Shown here piece by piece: positions 6,786 through 14,438 of a stretch of DNA of 32,513 bases (position 1 is its first letter; every line of letters starts with the position of its first letter). The DNA comes from Brevinema andersonii. GTDB lineage: Bacteria; Spirochaetota; Brevinematia; Brevinematales; Brevinemataceae. The notes beneath the pieces were generated by a model that worked only from the letters and a program-made list of their open reading frames with translations, was not told where the DNA came from and ran no database searches. The position numbers were made by a program, and so were the translations under genes. The stretch is from positions 1-32,513 of the forward strand of contig NZ_FOKY01000011.1 in the NCBI RefSeq assembly GCF_900112165.1, given 5' to 3'.

Positions 6786-7991
6786 CTAAACAATAATATC
6801 ATCAACTGGTTTATCTTTTAGATTATCACTATTTTCTGAATAAGAATTATGAATATATTCTGATTCTGAATCAGAAGAAACAGGAATAACTTCAGGAACT
6901 ATTATTTCTTCTGATGAGGATTCGTTATAACGCATTTCAGGAGGCAAATCCTTTCCGTAATTTTCTTGTTGGGCAAATGCTGTAGGGCTATCATCAATTA
7001 CTGATTCATTATCCAACGTATCATTATTTGATGATACGACTTCTCTTTTTTTTGTCTCAGGTGTTTTAATTTTAACAGGCATGTAAAAACGCATTTGAGT
7101 TTCTAGCTCTTCCAGTTGGGAATTAATAGTGGCATCGATATCACCTGTATCTGTTTCGATATATACGCCACCAGGTTCTATTGTTGGATCTTCTATAAAT
7201 TTTATTTCTGCTTGAGCTTCTATCATATTAATAAGTTCTTGCTTGTGTGAAACTGCAAAATTATAATCCCGCGGTGATACATGGATAAAAATAGTCATAG
7301 CTCCTTTAAGCAATTCTAAAGCTGCTTTGATATTGTTGATTACTATTTCTTTATAATCTGCTGTTAATTTTTTAACAATTTTTCCTACCATAGTGAGGAC
7401 AAGATTGATAACTTGGGTTTCGCTATGCATTAAAATACGTTCCCGTTCTCTTACTGTTTCTGCAACAACACTATGCAAACGTTCTACAAGAAGTTGAATT
7501 TCTTCTTTACCTGATTGAAAACCAAGTTCCTTACCTTCAGTAAAGGCTTCTTGATGAGCTTCTGTTTTTAATTTTGTAATAGTTTTTTGAGCCTCTTCCA
7601 GTATTTCCGATGCTTCTTTTTGAGCTTGTTGCATTATTTTTTCAGCATCTTCTTTACTTTGTTGGATGATATTTTCTTTTTCATGAACGGATTTTTGAAT
7701 TCGGTCGAAAGCATGTTGTTCTGCGTCTTCCATAACTTTTCTAGCTTCATCTTTTACTTGTTCTAAAATTTTGTTAGCTTGTTCATGACCTTGTTGTTTT
7801 TTTTGTTCGATTTGGTGTTCAAGCTGTTGGATTTCTAGATTCATATTGTTGATACGTTCCTGTACAGAAAGTTCTTCTTCGAATTCCGAACGGAAAGATC
7901 TTATAGGAACTGCTATCTTATTAGAATCTTTGAGTTTGTATTGACCGTTGTGTAGAATTCTAGCGTGAGGATCGAATGTATTGTTGGTCAC
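6786..7991 (-). CDS. fliH: Flagellar export stator FliH, extended C-terminus
   Basis: A 401-residue FliH, which ties FliI to the C-ring and regulates it. A long Glu/Gln/Lys-rich coiled coil covers about residues 45-165 (repeated EQA, EDAEK and EEAQK units), followed by the conserved V-ATPase subunit-E-like domain (about 165-300, LVLTMVGKIVKKLTADYKE and IEPGGVYIETDTGDIDATI). After about residue 308 comes an acidic, Ser/Asn-rich tail of about 90 residues, low in complexity, that typical FliH proteins lack. The start codon is GTG, supported by TAGGAG seven bases upstream. It lies between fliG and fliI as in other spirochaetes. Confidence 0.92.
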   Translation of the reverse strand: MTNNTFDPHARILHNGQYKLKDSNKIAVPIRSFRSEFEEELSVQERINNMNLEIQQLEHQIEQKKQQGHEQANKILEQVKDEARKVMEDAEQHAFDRIQKSVHEKENIIQQSKEDAEKIMQQAQKEASEILEEAQKTITKLKTEAHQEAFTEGKELGFQSGKEEIQLLVERLHSVVAETVRERERILMHSETQVINLVLTMVGKIVKKLTADYKEIVINNIKAALELLKGAMTIFIHVSPRDYNFAVSHKQELINMIEAQAEIKFIEDPTIEPGGVYIETDTGDIDATINSQLEELETQMRFYMPVKIKTPETKKREVVSSNNDTLDNESVIDDSPTAFAQQENYGKDLPPEMRYNESSSEEIIVPEVIPVSSDSESEYIHNSYSENSDNLKDKPVDDIIV

Positions 7992-8005
7992 AATATGCTC
8001 CTATA

Positions 8006-9052
8006 TTATACTACTAAATCATCATCTCCACCTCGAGCGACAACGATTTCTCCTTGTTCTTCGAGCTTTCGGATAACAGAAACAATTTTTTGCTGAGCTT
8101 CTTCAACTTCTTTAAGGCGTACAGGACCCATAAATTCCATATCGTCTCTCAACATTTGAGAAGCACGTTTTGACATGTTGCGGAAAATTTTATCTTGAAC
8201 TTCAGGATCAACAGATTTAAGAGCTTTTGATAGATCATTATTATCGACATTACGCATAACTTTTTGAATACTTTTGTCATCCAGTGTAATAATATCTTCA
8301 AACACAAACATTTTCTTTTTGATTTCTTCTGCCAGATCGGGATCGTCTTCTTCTAGAGTTTCAATGATATTTCTTTCGGTAGTTCGATCTGCATTATTGA
8401 TAATGGCAACAACGGTATCGATACCTCCTGCCGAAGTGAAATCTTCACTGCTGAGAGTTGATAATTTACGTTCCAATACGCGTTCTACTTCACGTAAGAT
8501 TTCTGGAGAAGTCCTGTCCATAGTAGCGATTCGACGCATGATATCTGCTTGTAAATCAGTATTCAGCGAAGCAAGAATAGTTGCTGCTTTTTGCGGATCC
8601 AAGTAGGATAGAATCAAGGCAATCGTTTGAGGGTGTTCATTCTGAATGAAGTTTACTAAATGAGTAGGATCTGTTCTTCGAATAAAATCAAACGGTTTGG
8701 TTTGAAGAGATGATGTAAGCCTGTTAATAATATCGACAGCCCGTTGTGTGCCTAATGCTTTTTCTAATACGTCTCGGGCGTAATCAATGCCTCCACTAAT
8801 AATAAAATCTTGAGCCATCATTAATTCTTGAAATTCCATAAGTACCATATCTCTAGTTTCAGAATCAACTAAATCCGCACGAGCCAACTCAAAAGAAACT
8901 TCTTCAATTTCTTCTTCTTTCATATGTTTAAGTACTTCTGCAGATACTTCTGGCCCAATAGAAATTAGAAAAATAGCAACTTTTTCTTTTCCTGAAAGCA
9001 CCTTTTTTTTACGGGAACTATTTTTTTCTGCAGTAGTTTTTTCTAAAGGCAT
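8006..9052 (-). CDS. fliG: Flagellar motor switch protein FliG
   Basis: A 348-residue C-ring protein that carries the torque-generating contact with the stator. The N-terminal domain (GKEKVAIFLISIGPEVSAEVL) binds FliF, the middle contains the EHPQTIALILSYL motif that binds FliM, and the C-terminal domain (MFVFEDIITLDDKSIQKVM, SKRASQMLRDDMEFMGPVR) carries the charged ridge. A short acidic end (GGDDDLVV) follows. A basic stretch (SSRKKKVLSGKEK) precedes the first domain. Operon location directly after fliF indicates the canonical motor FliG rather than a second spirochaetal paralogue. GGAG precedes the ATG. Confidence 0.97.
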   Translation of the reverse strand: MPLEKTTAEKNSSRKKKVLSGKEKVAIFLISIGPEVSAEVLKHMKEEEIEEVSFELARADLVDSETRDMVLMEFQELMMAQDFIISGGIDYARDVLEKALGTQRAVDIINRLTSSLQTKPFDFIRRTDPTHLVNFIQNEHPQTIALILSYLDPQKAATILASLNTDLQADIMRRIATMDRTSPEILREVERVLERKLSTLSSEDFTSAGGIDTVVAIINNADRTTERNIIETLEEDDPDLAEEIKKKMFVFEDIITLDDKSIQKVMRNVDNNDLSKALKSVDPEVQDKIFRNMSKRASQMLRDDMEFMGPVRLKEVEEAQQKIVSVIRKLEEQGEIVVARGGDDDLVV

Positions 9053-9065
9053 AATATACTCCGTT

Positions 9066-10772
9066 TTATTGAATTTCTAATAACCATGTACGTAGTAACT
9101 TAGCTGTTTCTAGCGGATGTTCGCGGACTGTGTTGATAACGCTTTCTAATAGTTCATTGCTTGCTCTTTCTTCCATTGACAATTCCAAACCAGAACGTTC
9201 TGCTTCTGCTTGGCGAAGCGCTGCTTCGCGCATAGCAGCTTGTTGTCGTAGTAATTCTTCCTCTTTACGCCGTCGTCTGATTTCTAATTGAGTGGCTATT
9301 ATACGGTATAAAATAGTCAGCAAAATAAGTGATGCAATTGTAATTAAAGCAGTTATTATAATACGTTGAATAAGCATGCGGCGACGGAATGCTTCGTCTT
9401 CTGATGCAAATTCGCTAGAACGATCAAATTTTAATGGTCGGACAATAACTAAATCTTTTCGTGCTGCATTGAATCCCACAGATCCTTTTACTATCTCTTC
9501 ATATGCACGAATTTCAATGTCATCTACGGGTGTATATTCTCTCTGAATACTCCCATTTGTTAATAAAACCTCACCTTTACTGTTTCTAATAATACGCCAT
9601 GTGCCATCTATAGCAACAGAAATACTAATTCTCTTGATTTCGTAAGGAGCTTTTTCTTCCTGGAATTCACGTGTACCTGTAGTAACATTTTTGGTTGTTT
9701 GATTCCGTTCGTATTGATTGAAACGATCAATTTTATCTTTAAGGCCGGGAGGAACATTATCTTCAACACCAGCTGGTCCTTCAGGAATATAAGATGGACC
9801 TCTATATTTTTCTGTAACTTCATCAGAACTAACTAAGACTTCTAATACTTGTTCACTGTCATCATAAGGGGTTAAAGGGTTATCCGGTTTTATAATAGTA
9901 GGTAATAATTCTTTTGCGGTTGAAGAACGTCTATTCCAATCAAATTCAATATCAGCAGATACTAAAAATCTATCTTTAGGTAAGGATGAACTTAATGCTT
10001 GTACTACTCTAGCGGTATAGCGAGCCCTTTCTCGTTCGATAACTCGTAATTGTTCCCGAGCAATTCGAACTTGTTCCTCACCTTCGTTTGGCACAAGCAA
10101 ATCCGATAAAATATTGCCTATATTATCTACAACAACAATATTTTCTTTATTTAAATTGGGAATACCATAAGCTACTAAATTTACAATGCCTTGGATTTTT
10201 TGTTTATTTTCAGCAATAGACGAGTAGGGAGCTGGTGTAATTACTACAGATGCTGTTGCTTCAGCTTGACTATCTGTATATAATTTATCATCAGGAAAAG
10301 AAACTTGAATACTTACGTCTTCAATATCTGCTAATGTTTTAAGATGTTTTGTCATTTCACCAATAATAGCTCTGCGTAAATTAACATCACGTTCAAAATC
10401 AGTAGTTGTAAAGCGTTGGACGTCAAAAAGTTCCCAACCTCTTACATTTTGCGGAATGATGCCAGCTTGCCCTAGCTGCATCCGAATGTTTTTTGCTGTA
10501 TTTGGGTCCGAAACAATAATATAAGAATCATTTTTGGTATCAAATTTGATTCCCATTTCTTGTAATTTAAGAGTAACTTTAGCATAGTCTTCAGGAGAAA
10601 GAGGAGATTGATATAATAAGGATGAGGTGCCGACATTTCCGGTGAAGTGAACTGTTAAACCAACAACAAGGATACAAAAAAACAAGCTAATACCTAATAA
10701 TGTTTTTTGTTTAGATGACAATTGAGAAAAGCGATCAGTAATTTTCTGTAATAATGCAGACCAGTCAGGCAT
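9066..10772 (-). CDS. fliF: Flagellar MS-ring protein FliF
   Basis: A 568-residue inner-membrane ring protein on which the flagellar motor is assembled. The first membrane helix is at about 24-45 (LLGISLFFCILVVGLTVHF), followed by the periplasmic ring-building motifs (SPEDYAKVTLKLQEMGIKF, TTDFERDVNLRRAIIGEM, VSFPDDKLYTD, ASVVITP), a variable central region, a second helix near 470-493 (IIITALITIASLILLTILY) and a cytoplasmic tail ending HPLETAKLLRTWLLEIQ that binds FliG. Length is normal. AAGGAG lies before the ATG; thirteen bases separate its stop from fliG. Confidence 0.97.
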   Translation of the reverse strand: MPDWSALLQKITDRFSQLSSKQKTLLGISLFFCILVVGLTVHFTGNVGTSSLLYQSPLSPEDYAKVTLKLQEMGIKFDTKNDSYIIVSDPNTAKNIRMQLGQAGIIPQNVRGWELFDVQRFTTTDFERDVNLRRAIIGEMTKHLKTLADIEDVSIQVSFPDDKLYTDSQAEATASVVITPAPYSSIAENKQKIQGIVNLVAYGIPNLNKENIVVVDNIGNILSDLLVPNEGEEQVRIAREQLRVIERERARYTARVVQALSSSLPKDRFLVSADIEFDWNRRSSTAKELLPTIIKPDNPLTPYDDSEQVLEVLVSSDEVTEKYRGPSYIPEGPAGVEDNVPPGLKDKIDRFNQYERNQTTKNVTTGTREFQEEKAPYEIKRISISVAIDGTWRIIRNSKGEVLLTNGSIQREYTPVDDIEIRAYEEIVKGSVGFNAARKDLVIVRPLKFDRSSEFASEDEAFRRRMLIQRIIITALITIASLILLTILYRIIATQLEIRRRRKEEELLRQQAAMREAALRQAEAERSGLELSMEERASNELLESVINTVREHPLETAKLLRTWLLEIQ

Positions 10773-10836
10773 TGTTACTCTCCTTAAAAACTATGTCCAT
10801 ATAAATAATAATAAGAAAATCAATATTTTGGAGTAA

Positions 10837-11151
10837 TTATCTAATATTTAAAATTTCTGTGTAAGCACGAGCAGCTCGTTCTGTGATTGCTTTGAGCATT
10901 CCAACAGAAAGTCGTGCTTTTTCTGTTGCTATCATAATATCGGCAATATTTACAGTATCGGGTGAAAGAATTGCAGCTTGTTGTAAATCATCTGCCTTAT
11001 GTTGGTCTTTATTTGTTTTTTCAATGGCTTTGAAAAAAATTTCTGCAAATGATTGTTCTGTATTCTGATCAGATGATTTAATTGTTTTTTTGAGGTGTCT
11101 GGTATCTGTTGTATTCATCTGGAGTGCTTCTCTGATTGATGAAAATTCCAT
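10837..11151 (-). CDS. fliE: Flagellar hook-basal body protein FliE
   Basis: A 104-residue rod-MS-ring adaptor. The family signature is SFAEIFFKAIEKTNKDQHKADDL and the C-terminal VNIADIMIATEKARLSVGMLKAITERAARAYTEILNI, which packs with FlgB at the base of the rod. GGGAGG lies before the ATG. The 82-base gap to flgC contains a perfect TTGACA (11219-11214 on the minus strand) but no convincing -10 box at the right distance, so I do not call an internal promoter. Confidence 0.93.
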   Translation of the reverse strand: MEFSSIREALQMNTTDTRHLKKTIKSSDQNTEQSFAEIFFKAIEKTNKDQHKADDLQQAAILSPDTVNIADIMIATEKARLSVGMLKAITERAARAYTEILNIR

Positions 11152-11233
11152 AATTTCCTCCCAAAATCTCTATTGAAAATTATGAAGTAAAATGATTTTT
11201 TTTGCAAATTATGTGTCAATATATTTTAATAAT

Positions 11234-11689
11234 TTATTGACCTAATCTTAAGGCCCTATCGAACATTTGTTTTGATGATTCAATCATGGTTACATTAGCT
11301 TCGTACGAGCGGTTAGCAGCAATCATATTAACCATTTCTTCTACAATATTGACGTTTGGATAGGCAACATAACCTGACCAACGTCCCCCCGAAATAGCAT
11401 CAGGATGGGTAGGATCATAAACCATACGGGCTGGTGCTTCATCTTTTTCGATCGCATTAACTTTCACACCTCCGCCCATTTCTGGCTGCAAAGCTTTTGG
11501 AACATGAGGACTTTTAAACACTGGTGTCCCTGCACGCGGTGTAAGCACTACCCTTGAACGCTGATAAGGTCCACCTTCAGTTGTACGTGTTGAATTGGCG
11601 TTGGCAATGTTGTTAGCAATAACGTCTACTTGCAATCTTTGGGCTGTGAGCCCTGTAGCACCTATATTCATACTGGTGAATAAACCCAT
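11234..11689 (-). CDS. flgC: Flagellar proximal rod protein FlgC
   Basis: A 151-residue rod protein secreted through the export apparatus. The N-terminal heptad region MNIGATGLTAQRLQVDVIA is followed by NNIANANSTRT, and the C-terminal NIVEEMVNMIAANRSYEANV plus ESSKQMFDRALRLGQ is typical of FlgC; both ends form the coiled coil of the rod. AAGGAG lies seven to eight bases before the ATG, and the flgB stop is 26 bases upstream. Confidence 0.96.
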   Translation of the reverse strand: MGLFTSMNIGATGLTAQRLQVDVIANNIANANSTRTTEGGPYQRSRVVLTPRAGTPVFKSPHVPKALQPEMGGGVKVNAIEKDEAPARMVYDPTHPDAISGGRWSGYVAYPNVNIVEEMVNMIAANRSYEANVTMIESSKQMFDRALRLGQ

Positions 11690-11715
11690 AATAAGCTCCT
11701 TATATTGTAATTTTA

Positions 11716-12141
11716 TTATGACATGGCCAAATCGAGAAGTTTGATATTGCGGTTGTAAATTTCCATCATTAAATTGTAGTGCATAGTATTTTTTGCAGCA
11801 TCGGCGGTTTCGCGGTCTATATCGACGTTATTGCCGTCGTTGCGATAACTAGTGTCGTATTCAACACTGATTTTTCCTTCAATGCGTCTGAAATCAATTT
11901 TTTTGTTGAATGAGATATGTCTAGGATCAGTACGATATGTTTCAAGACGGGGAGGAATTTCAGAATCAACAGCCCTACGTAGTTGCGATTCGAAACTAAG
12001 CTCAGCTCTTTTATATCCTGGAGTATCTACGTTTGCGATATTATTAGCAATAAGATTGCGGCGGAGTATGGAAGCATCTAATCCTTTTTCTAGGAGTGCT
12101 GCTGTTCTTCCTATTCCTAAGGTAGTGTTTCCAAATATCAT
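11716..12141 (-). CDS. flgB: Flagellar proximal rod protein FlgB
   Basis: A 141-residue rod protein and first gene of the motility operon. NLIANNIANVDTPGYKRAELSFES is the rod-protein signature (stated here in part: NNIANVDTPGYKR), and the C-terminal MHYNLMMEIYNRNIKLLDLAMS closes the coiled coil. GAGAGG lies before the ATG. The 5' region holds a sigma-28-like promoter (12181-12207) and a possible sigma-70 promoter (TTCCGA, 17 bases, TATAAA) closer to the start; the order flgB-flgC-fliE-fliF-fliG-fliH-fliI is that of the spirochaetal motility operon. Confidence 0.95.
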   Translation of the reverse strand: MIFGNTTLGIGRTAALLEKGLDASILRRNLIANNIANVDTPGYKRAELSFESQLRRAVDSEIPPRLETYRTDPRHISFNKKIDFRRIEGKISVEYDTSYRNDGNNVDIDRETADAAKNTMHYNLMMEIYNRNIKLLDLAMS

Positions 12142-12180
12142 AGAAAATCCTCTCTTAAATTTTATAGTCCTGCTCTATAA

Positions 12181-12207
12181 GAATCGGAATTTTAAAAAAA
12201 AACTTTA
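12181..12207 (-). promoter_or_regulatory. Sigma-28-like flagellar promoter upstream of flgB
   Basis: On the minus strand TAAAGTTT (12207-12200), 11 bases, then TCCGATTC (12188-12181). The enterobacterial FliA consensus is TAAAGTTT-N11-GCCGATAA, so the -35 part is perfect and the -10 part keeps CCGAT. The -35 part is at the same time the right arm of the alr terminator stem. A sigma-70 alternative (TTCCGA-N17-TATAAA) overlaps it, so which one is used is open. Confidence 0.45.
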
Positions 12208-12233
12208 TTATTTAAAGAAAAATAATAAAGTTT
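12191..12233 (-). terminator. Intrinsic terminator of the rnr-lgt-mutL-alr operon
   Basis: On the minus strand a 12-bp perfect stem AAACTTTATTAT / ATAATAAAGTTT (12233-12222 with 12211-12200) with a 10-base loop is followed by a run of T (nine T in all including the stem end). The stem is AT-rich but the T-run is long. It lies about 80 bases after the alr stop and directly upstream of flgB. Confidence 0.75.
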
Positions 12234-12298
12234 TGGCAGTTTTTATACCGACAATTTTAAAGAAAGGTTCCGGTAGTGAGATATATTTTCCCTCGCTG

Positions 12299-12327
12299 AA
12301 AGAGAGAAGTATTATACTTCTCTCTTT
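12299..12327. terminator. Hairpin overlapping the alr stop codon
   Basis: A perfect 13-bp stem (AAAGAGAGAAGTA, loop TTA, TACTTCTCTCTTT). On the minus strand the loop is the TAA stop of alr and the first arm encodes its last residues. The T-run (six T) follows on the plus strand, so as an intrinsic terminator it would work best against plus-strand (antisense) transcription; in the sense direction it may protect the mRNA end. Confidence 0.6.
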
Positions 12328-13400
12328 TTTATATAAATTCTTTGAACACGTTCAGATAAATTAGTTAAAATATCATGAGGAATAGAATCTATTTTTGTTG
12401 CTAAAATGTCTGCTGATAGTTGATTGTCGTCAAGAATAGTTACTGTTGTCCCAATATTATAATTATCATCCCCTAAATTAACTAAAATCTGATCCATGCA
12501 TACATTCCCTACGATAGGATATAATTTATTATTAATTTGAACCTGTCCTTTATTAGAAAAATTTCGAGAAAATCCGTCAGCATATCCTATCAAGATTGTT
12601 GCTATGTTTGTGTCATAGGAGGCAGTCCAGGTTCCTCCATAAGATACTGAAGTTCCCCTCTTAATTCTTTTGATCTGTGAAATTTGCGCGTAGAGCGATA
12701 AAATAGGTCTTAATGAATTGTGCCCGTATCCGTAAGCTCCTAACCCAATGCGTACCATATCATAATGGGCTTGAGGAAAGTAAAAAGTACCAGCGCTATT
12801 ACAGGCGTGTATTGTTAATGGATTGTAAGCTATTGATTTGATATGATTGACTGTCTGCGTAAAAAGTTCCACCTGACATGCTGTAACTGTTTGGTTTTCT
12901 CCTGAAGCAAAATGAGTCGCAATGCCTGTACAATTAATTCCGGTGGTATTTTGGATTTTTTGGAATGCTTTGACAGCGTCTTCAGGGAAAAATCCTCCTC
13001 TACTCATTCCTGTGTCTATTTTCAGATGTACTGTTAATGGTTGTTGAAATTTTTGGACGTAAAGACGATATTCTTGGAGATATTCTATATGGCTGAGCAG
13101 AGGAATCAATCCAAAACGAAATAAATCTGGAATTTCGTTTTTAGTATGTTGCGTTAAAACAAGAATGGGCAATTGAATACCTGATTCACGTAAAGCCCTG
13201 CCTTCATGAGGAGTAGCTACTGCTAGCATATCAATATTAAGATCAGCACAAGCATGAGCTATAGGAATTAATCCGTGTCCATATGCATTTCCTTTAACTG
13301 CAATACATAATTTTGCTTCTGAACCGATTAATTTTCTAATAGTTGAAATATTATGAGTCAAGTATTCCAAATTGATAACTGCAGAAGTTCTAAAATCCAT
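12312..13400 (-). CDS. alr: Alanine racemase
   Basis: A 362-residue PLP-dependent enzyme that interconverts L- and D-alanine for peptidoglycan. AVKGNAYGHG contains the PLP lysine (Lys36), RIGLGAYGY lies in the barrel, and VSYGGTWTA carries the catalytic tyrosine of the second domain, followed by LIGYADGFSRNF and GNVCMDQILVNL. AGGAG lies before the ATG. It overlaps the upstream SpoIIM-like gene by 11 bases and is the last gene of the operon. Its D-Ala product feeds the pathway completed by MurF (2794-4167). Confidence 0.96.
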   Translation of the reverse strand: MDFRTSAVINLEYLTHNISTIRKLIGSEAKLCIAVKGNAYGHGLIPIAHACADLNIDMLAVATPHEGRALRESGIQLPILVLTQHTKNEIPDLFRFGLIPLLSHIEYLQEYRLYVQKFQQPLTVHLKIDTGMSRGGFFPEDAVKAFQKIQNTTGINCTGIATHFASGENQTVTACQVELFTQTVNHIKSIAYNPLTIHACNSAGTFYFPQAHYDMVRIGLGAYGYGHNSLRPILSLYAQISQIKRIKRGTSVSYGGTWTASYDTNIATILIGYADGFSRNFSNKGQVQINNKLYPIVGNVCMDQILVNLGDDNYNIGTTVTILDDNQLSADILATKIDSIPHDILTNLSERVQRIYIKKREV

Positions 13401-13893
13401 AATGGCTCCTTGCTTCTAGAAATGCGCTGATAATGAAAAGGGGAATAACTAATCCGAAACATAAGATAATTGTTTGAATGGATATTTTTTTATGTTGTGT
13501 GCTTATGCTGGCAGAATAAAATCTTATTAACGCTGCTAGTGCAATAATTGCGGGAGTTTCAAAGAAAGCATGAGGAAAAAGTAACCCTGCTATTATTGAT
13601 ATATTTTTTAGAAATGCCAATGTTACTCCCAATAAAGTTCCGTTTAATATAAGAAAAAAAGTAATAAAACGATCATTTCGGGTTCCCCAAAAAAAGATCA
13701 ATAATCCAGAGCAAAGATTGGACAGCAAAAGAGTATAAAAAGAAAATCGAATATAAGAGATCATGTTTGACAATGAAAAAAAGAGGTTATAAAGCCATAC
13801 TTGAGGAAGCAATAGGCAAGCAGTCAAAGCAATAAAACAAGAATAAAAAAATTCTTTTAATGAATGTATGAAAAATTGTTTATAATTGGGCAT
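13390..13893 (-). CDS. SpoIIM/DUF95-like membrane protein
   Basis: A 167-residue membrane protein with about four to five hydrophobic segments. The region LNGTLLGVTLAFLKN followed by LLFPHAFFETPAIIALAAL matches the SpoIIM (stage II sporulation protein M) pattern of an NG..LG segment and PH..FE.PAI. In Bacillus, SpoIIM acts with SpoIID and SpoIIP in peptidoglycan remodelling at engulfment, but relatives are widespread in non-sporulating bacteria with unknown roles. The ATG lies inside the end of the upstream lipoprotein gene (14-base overlap) with no clear ribosome binding site, so translation is probably coupled. Adjacent alr fits a cell wall context. Confidence 0.7.
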   Translation of the reverse strand: MPNYKQFFIHSLKEFFYSCFIALTACLLLPQVWLYNLFFSLSNMISYIRFSFYTLLLSNLCSGLLIFFWGTRNDRFITFFLILNGTLLGVTLAFLKNISIIAGLLFPHAFFETPAIIALAALIRFYSASISTQHKKISIQTIILCFGLVIPLFIISAFLEARSHYGF

Positions 13894-14428
13894 TTTTATT
13901 CAAATTATTCAGATCTTTTTGAAATTGACTTACTATCAGTATATTATTAAATGATATTTCTTGGCATATAAGTTCGGACAGTGATTTTTTTAAGGTGTTA
14001 TTTTGAGGTTCGCGGGCTATTTTTAACTGCAGTTTATTTATTTCTTTTTGGAGTTCGAGATTTTTTTGTTCTGCTGTTTTAATTGAAAATTCTTCTTGGT
14101 TTAGGAATAAAAAAAGATCCAATACAGTTTCGTGGAATGTCGCAAAATCGGCTGGAGTGGAAAACCCCGCTTTTTTTAATTTATTACTTAATTCAGGAGA
14201 ATCGAACAATGCTTCATAAAATTTAAGATTGAAGTCGTGATCGGATAATTGGTCAACATAAGGTTGATTACGGAATATGGTTGAAAAGTCCAATATAGAA
14301 GGGAGAGTTTTCATATAATTATTCATATTTGATAGTTCAAGTCTTATGGTTGGTAAGCAGGAGGGTATTGTTTCTGTTTTTTCTGTAGAGCATGAAGCTA
14401 ATAGTAACAAAAAGGCAATGTATTTCAT
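13880..14428 (-). CDS. Predicted lipoprotein of unknown function
   Basis: A 182-residue protein with signal MKYIAFLLLLASC and lipid attachment at Cys13. The mature part is predicted mostly helical, with a hydrophobic helix (FHETVLDLFLFLNQEEF) and a Lys/Glu/Gln-rich coiled-coil-like stretch (about 118-150, KNLELQKEINKLQLKIA). I do not recognise the family. TAGGAG, which includes the mutL stop codon, precedes the ATG, so it is translated directly after mutL; it overlaps the following SpoIIM-like gene. Confidence 0.75.
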   Translation of the reverse strand: MKYIAFLLLLASCSTEKTETIPSCLPTIRLELSNMNNYMKTLPSILDFSTIFRNQPYVDQLSDHDFNLKFYEALFDSPELSNKLKKAGFSTPADFATFHETVLDLFLFLNQEEFSIKTAEQKNLELQKEINKLQLKIAREPQNNTLKKSLSELICQEISFNNILIVSQFQKDLNNLNKNAQL

Positions 14429-14438
14429 AAAAATTCTC

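Noticed and set aside
11186-11219. Internal promoter before fliE with a perfect TTGACA
   Set aside because: No -10 hexamer at suitable spacing; the nearest CATAAT boxes are one or about 29 bases away.
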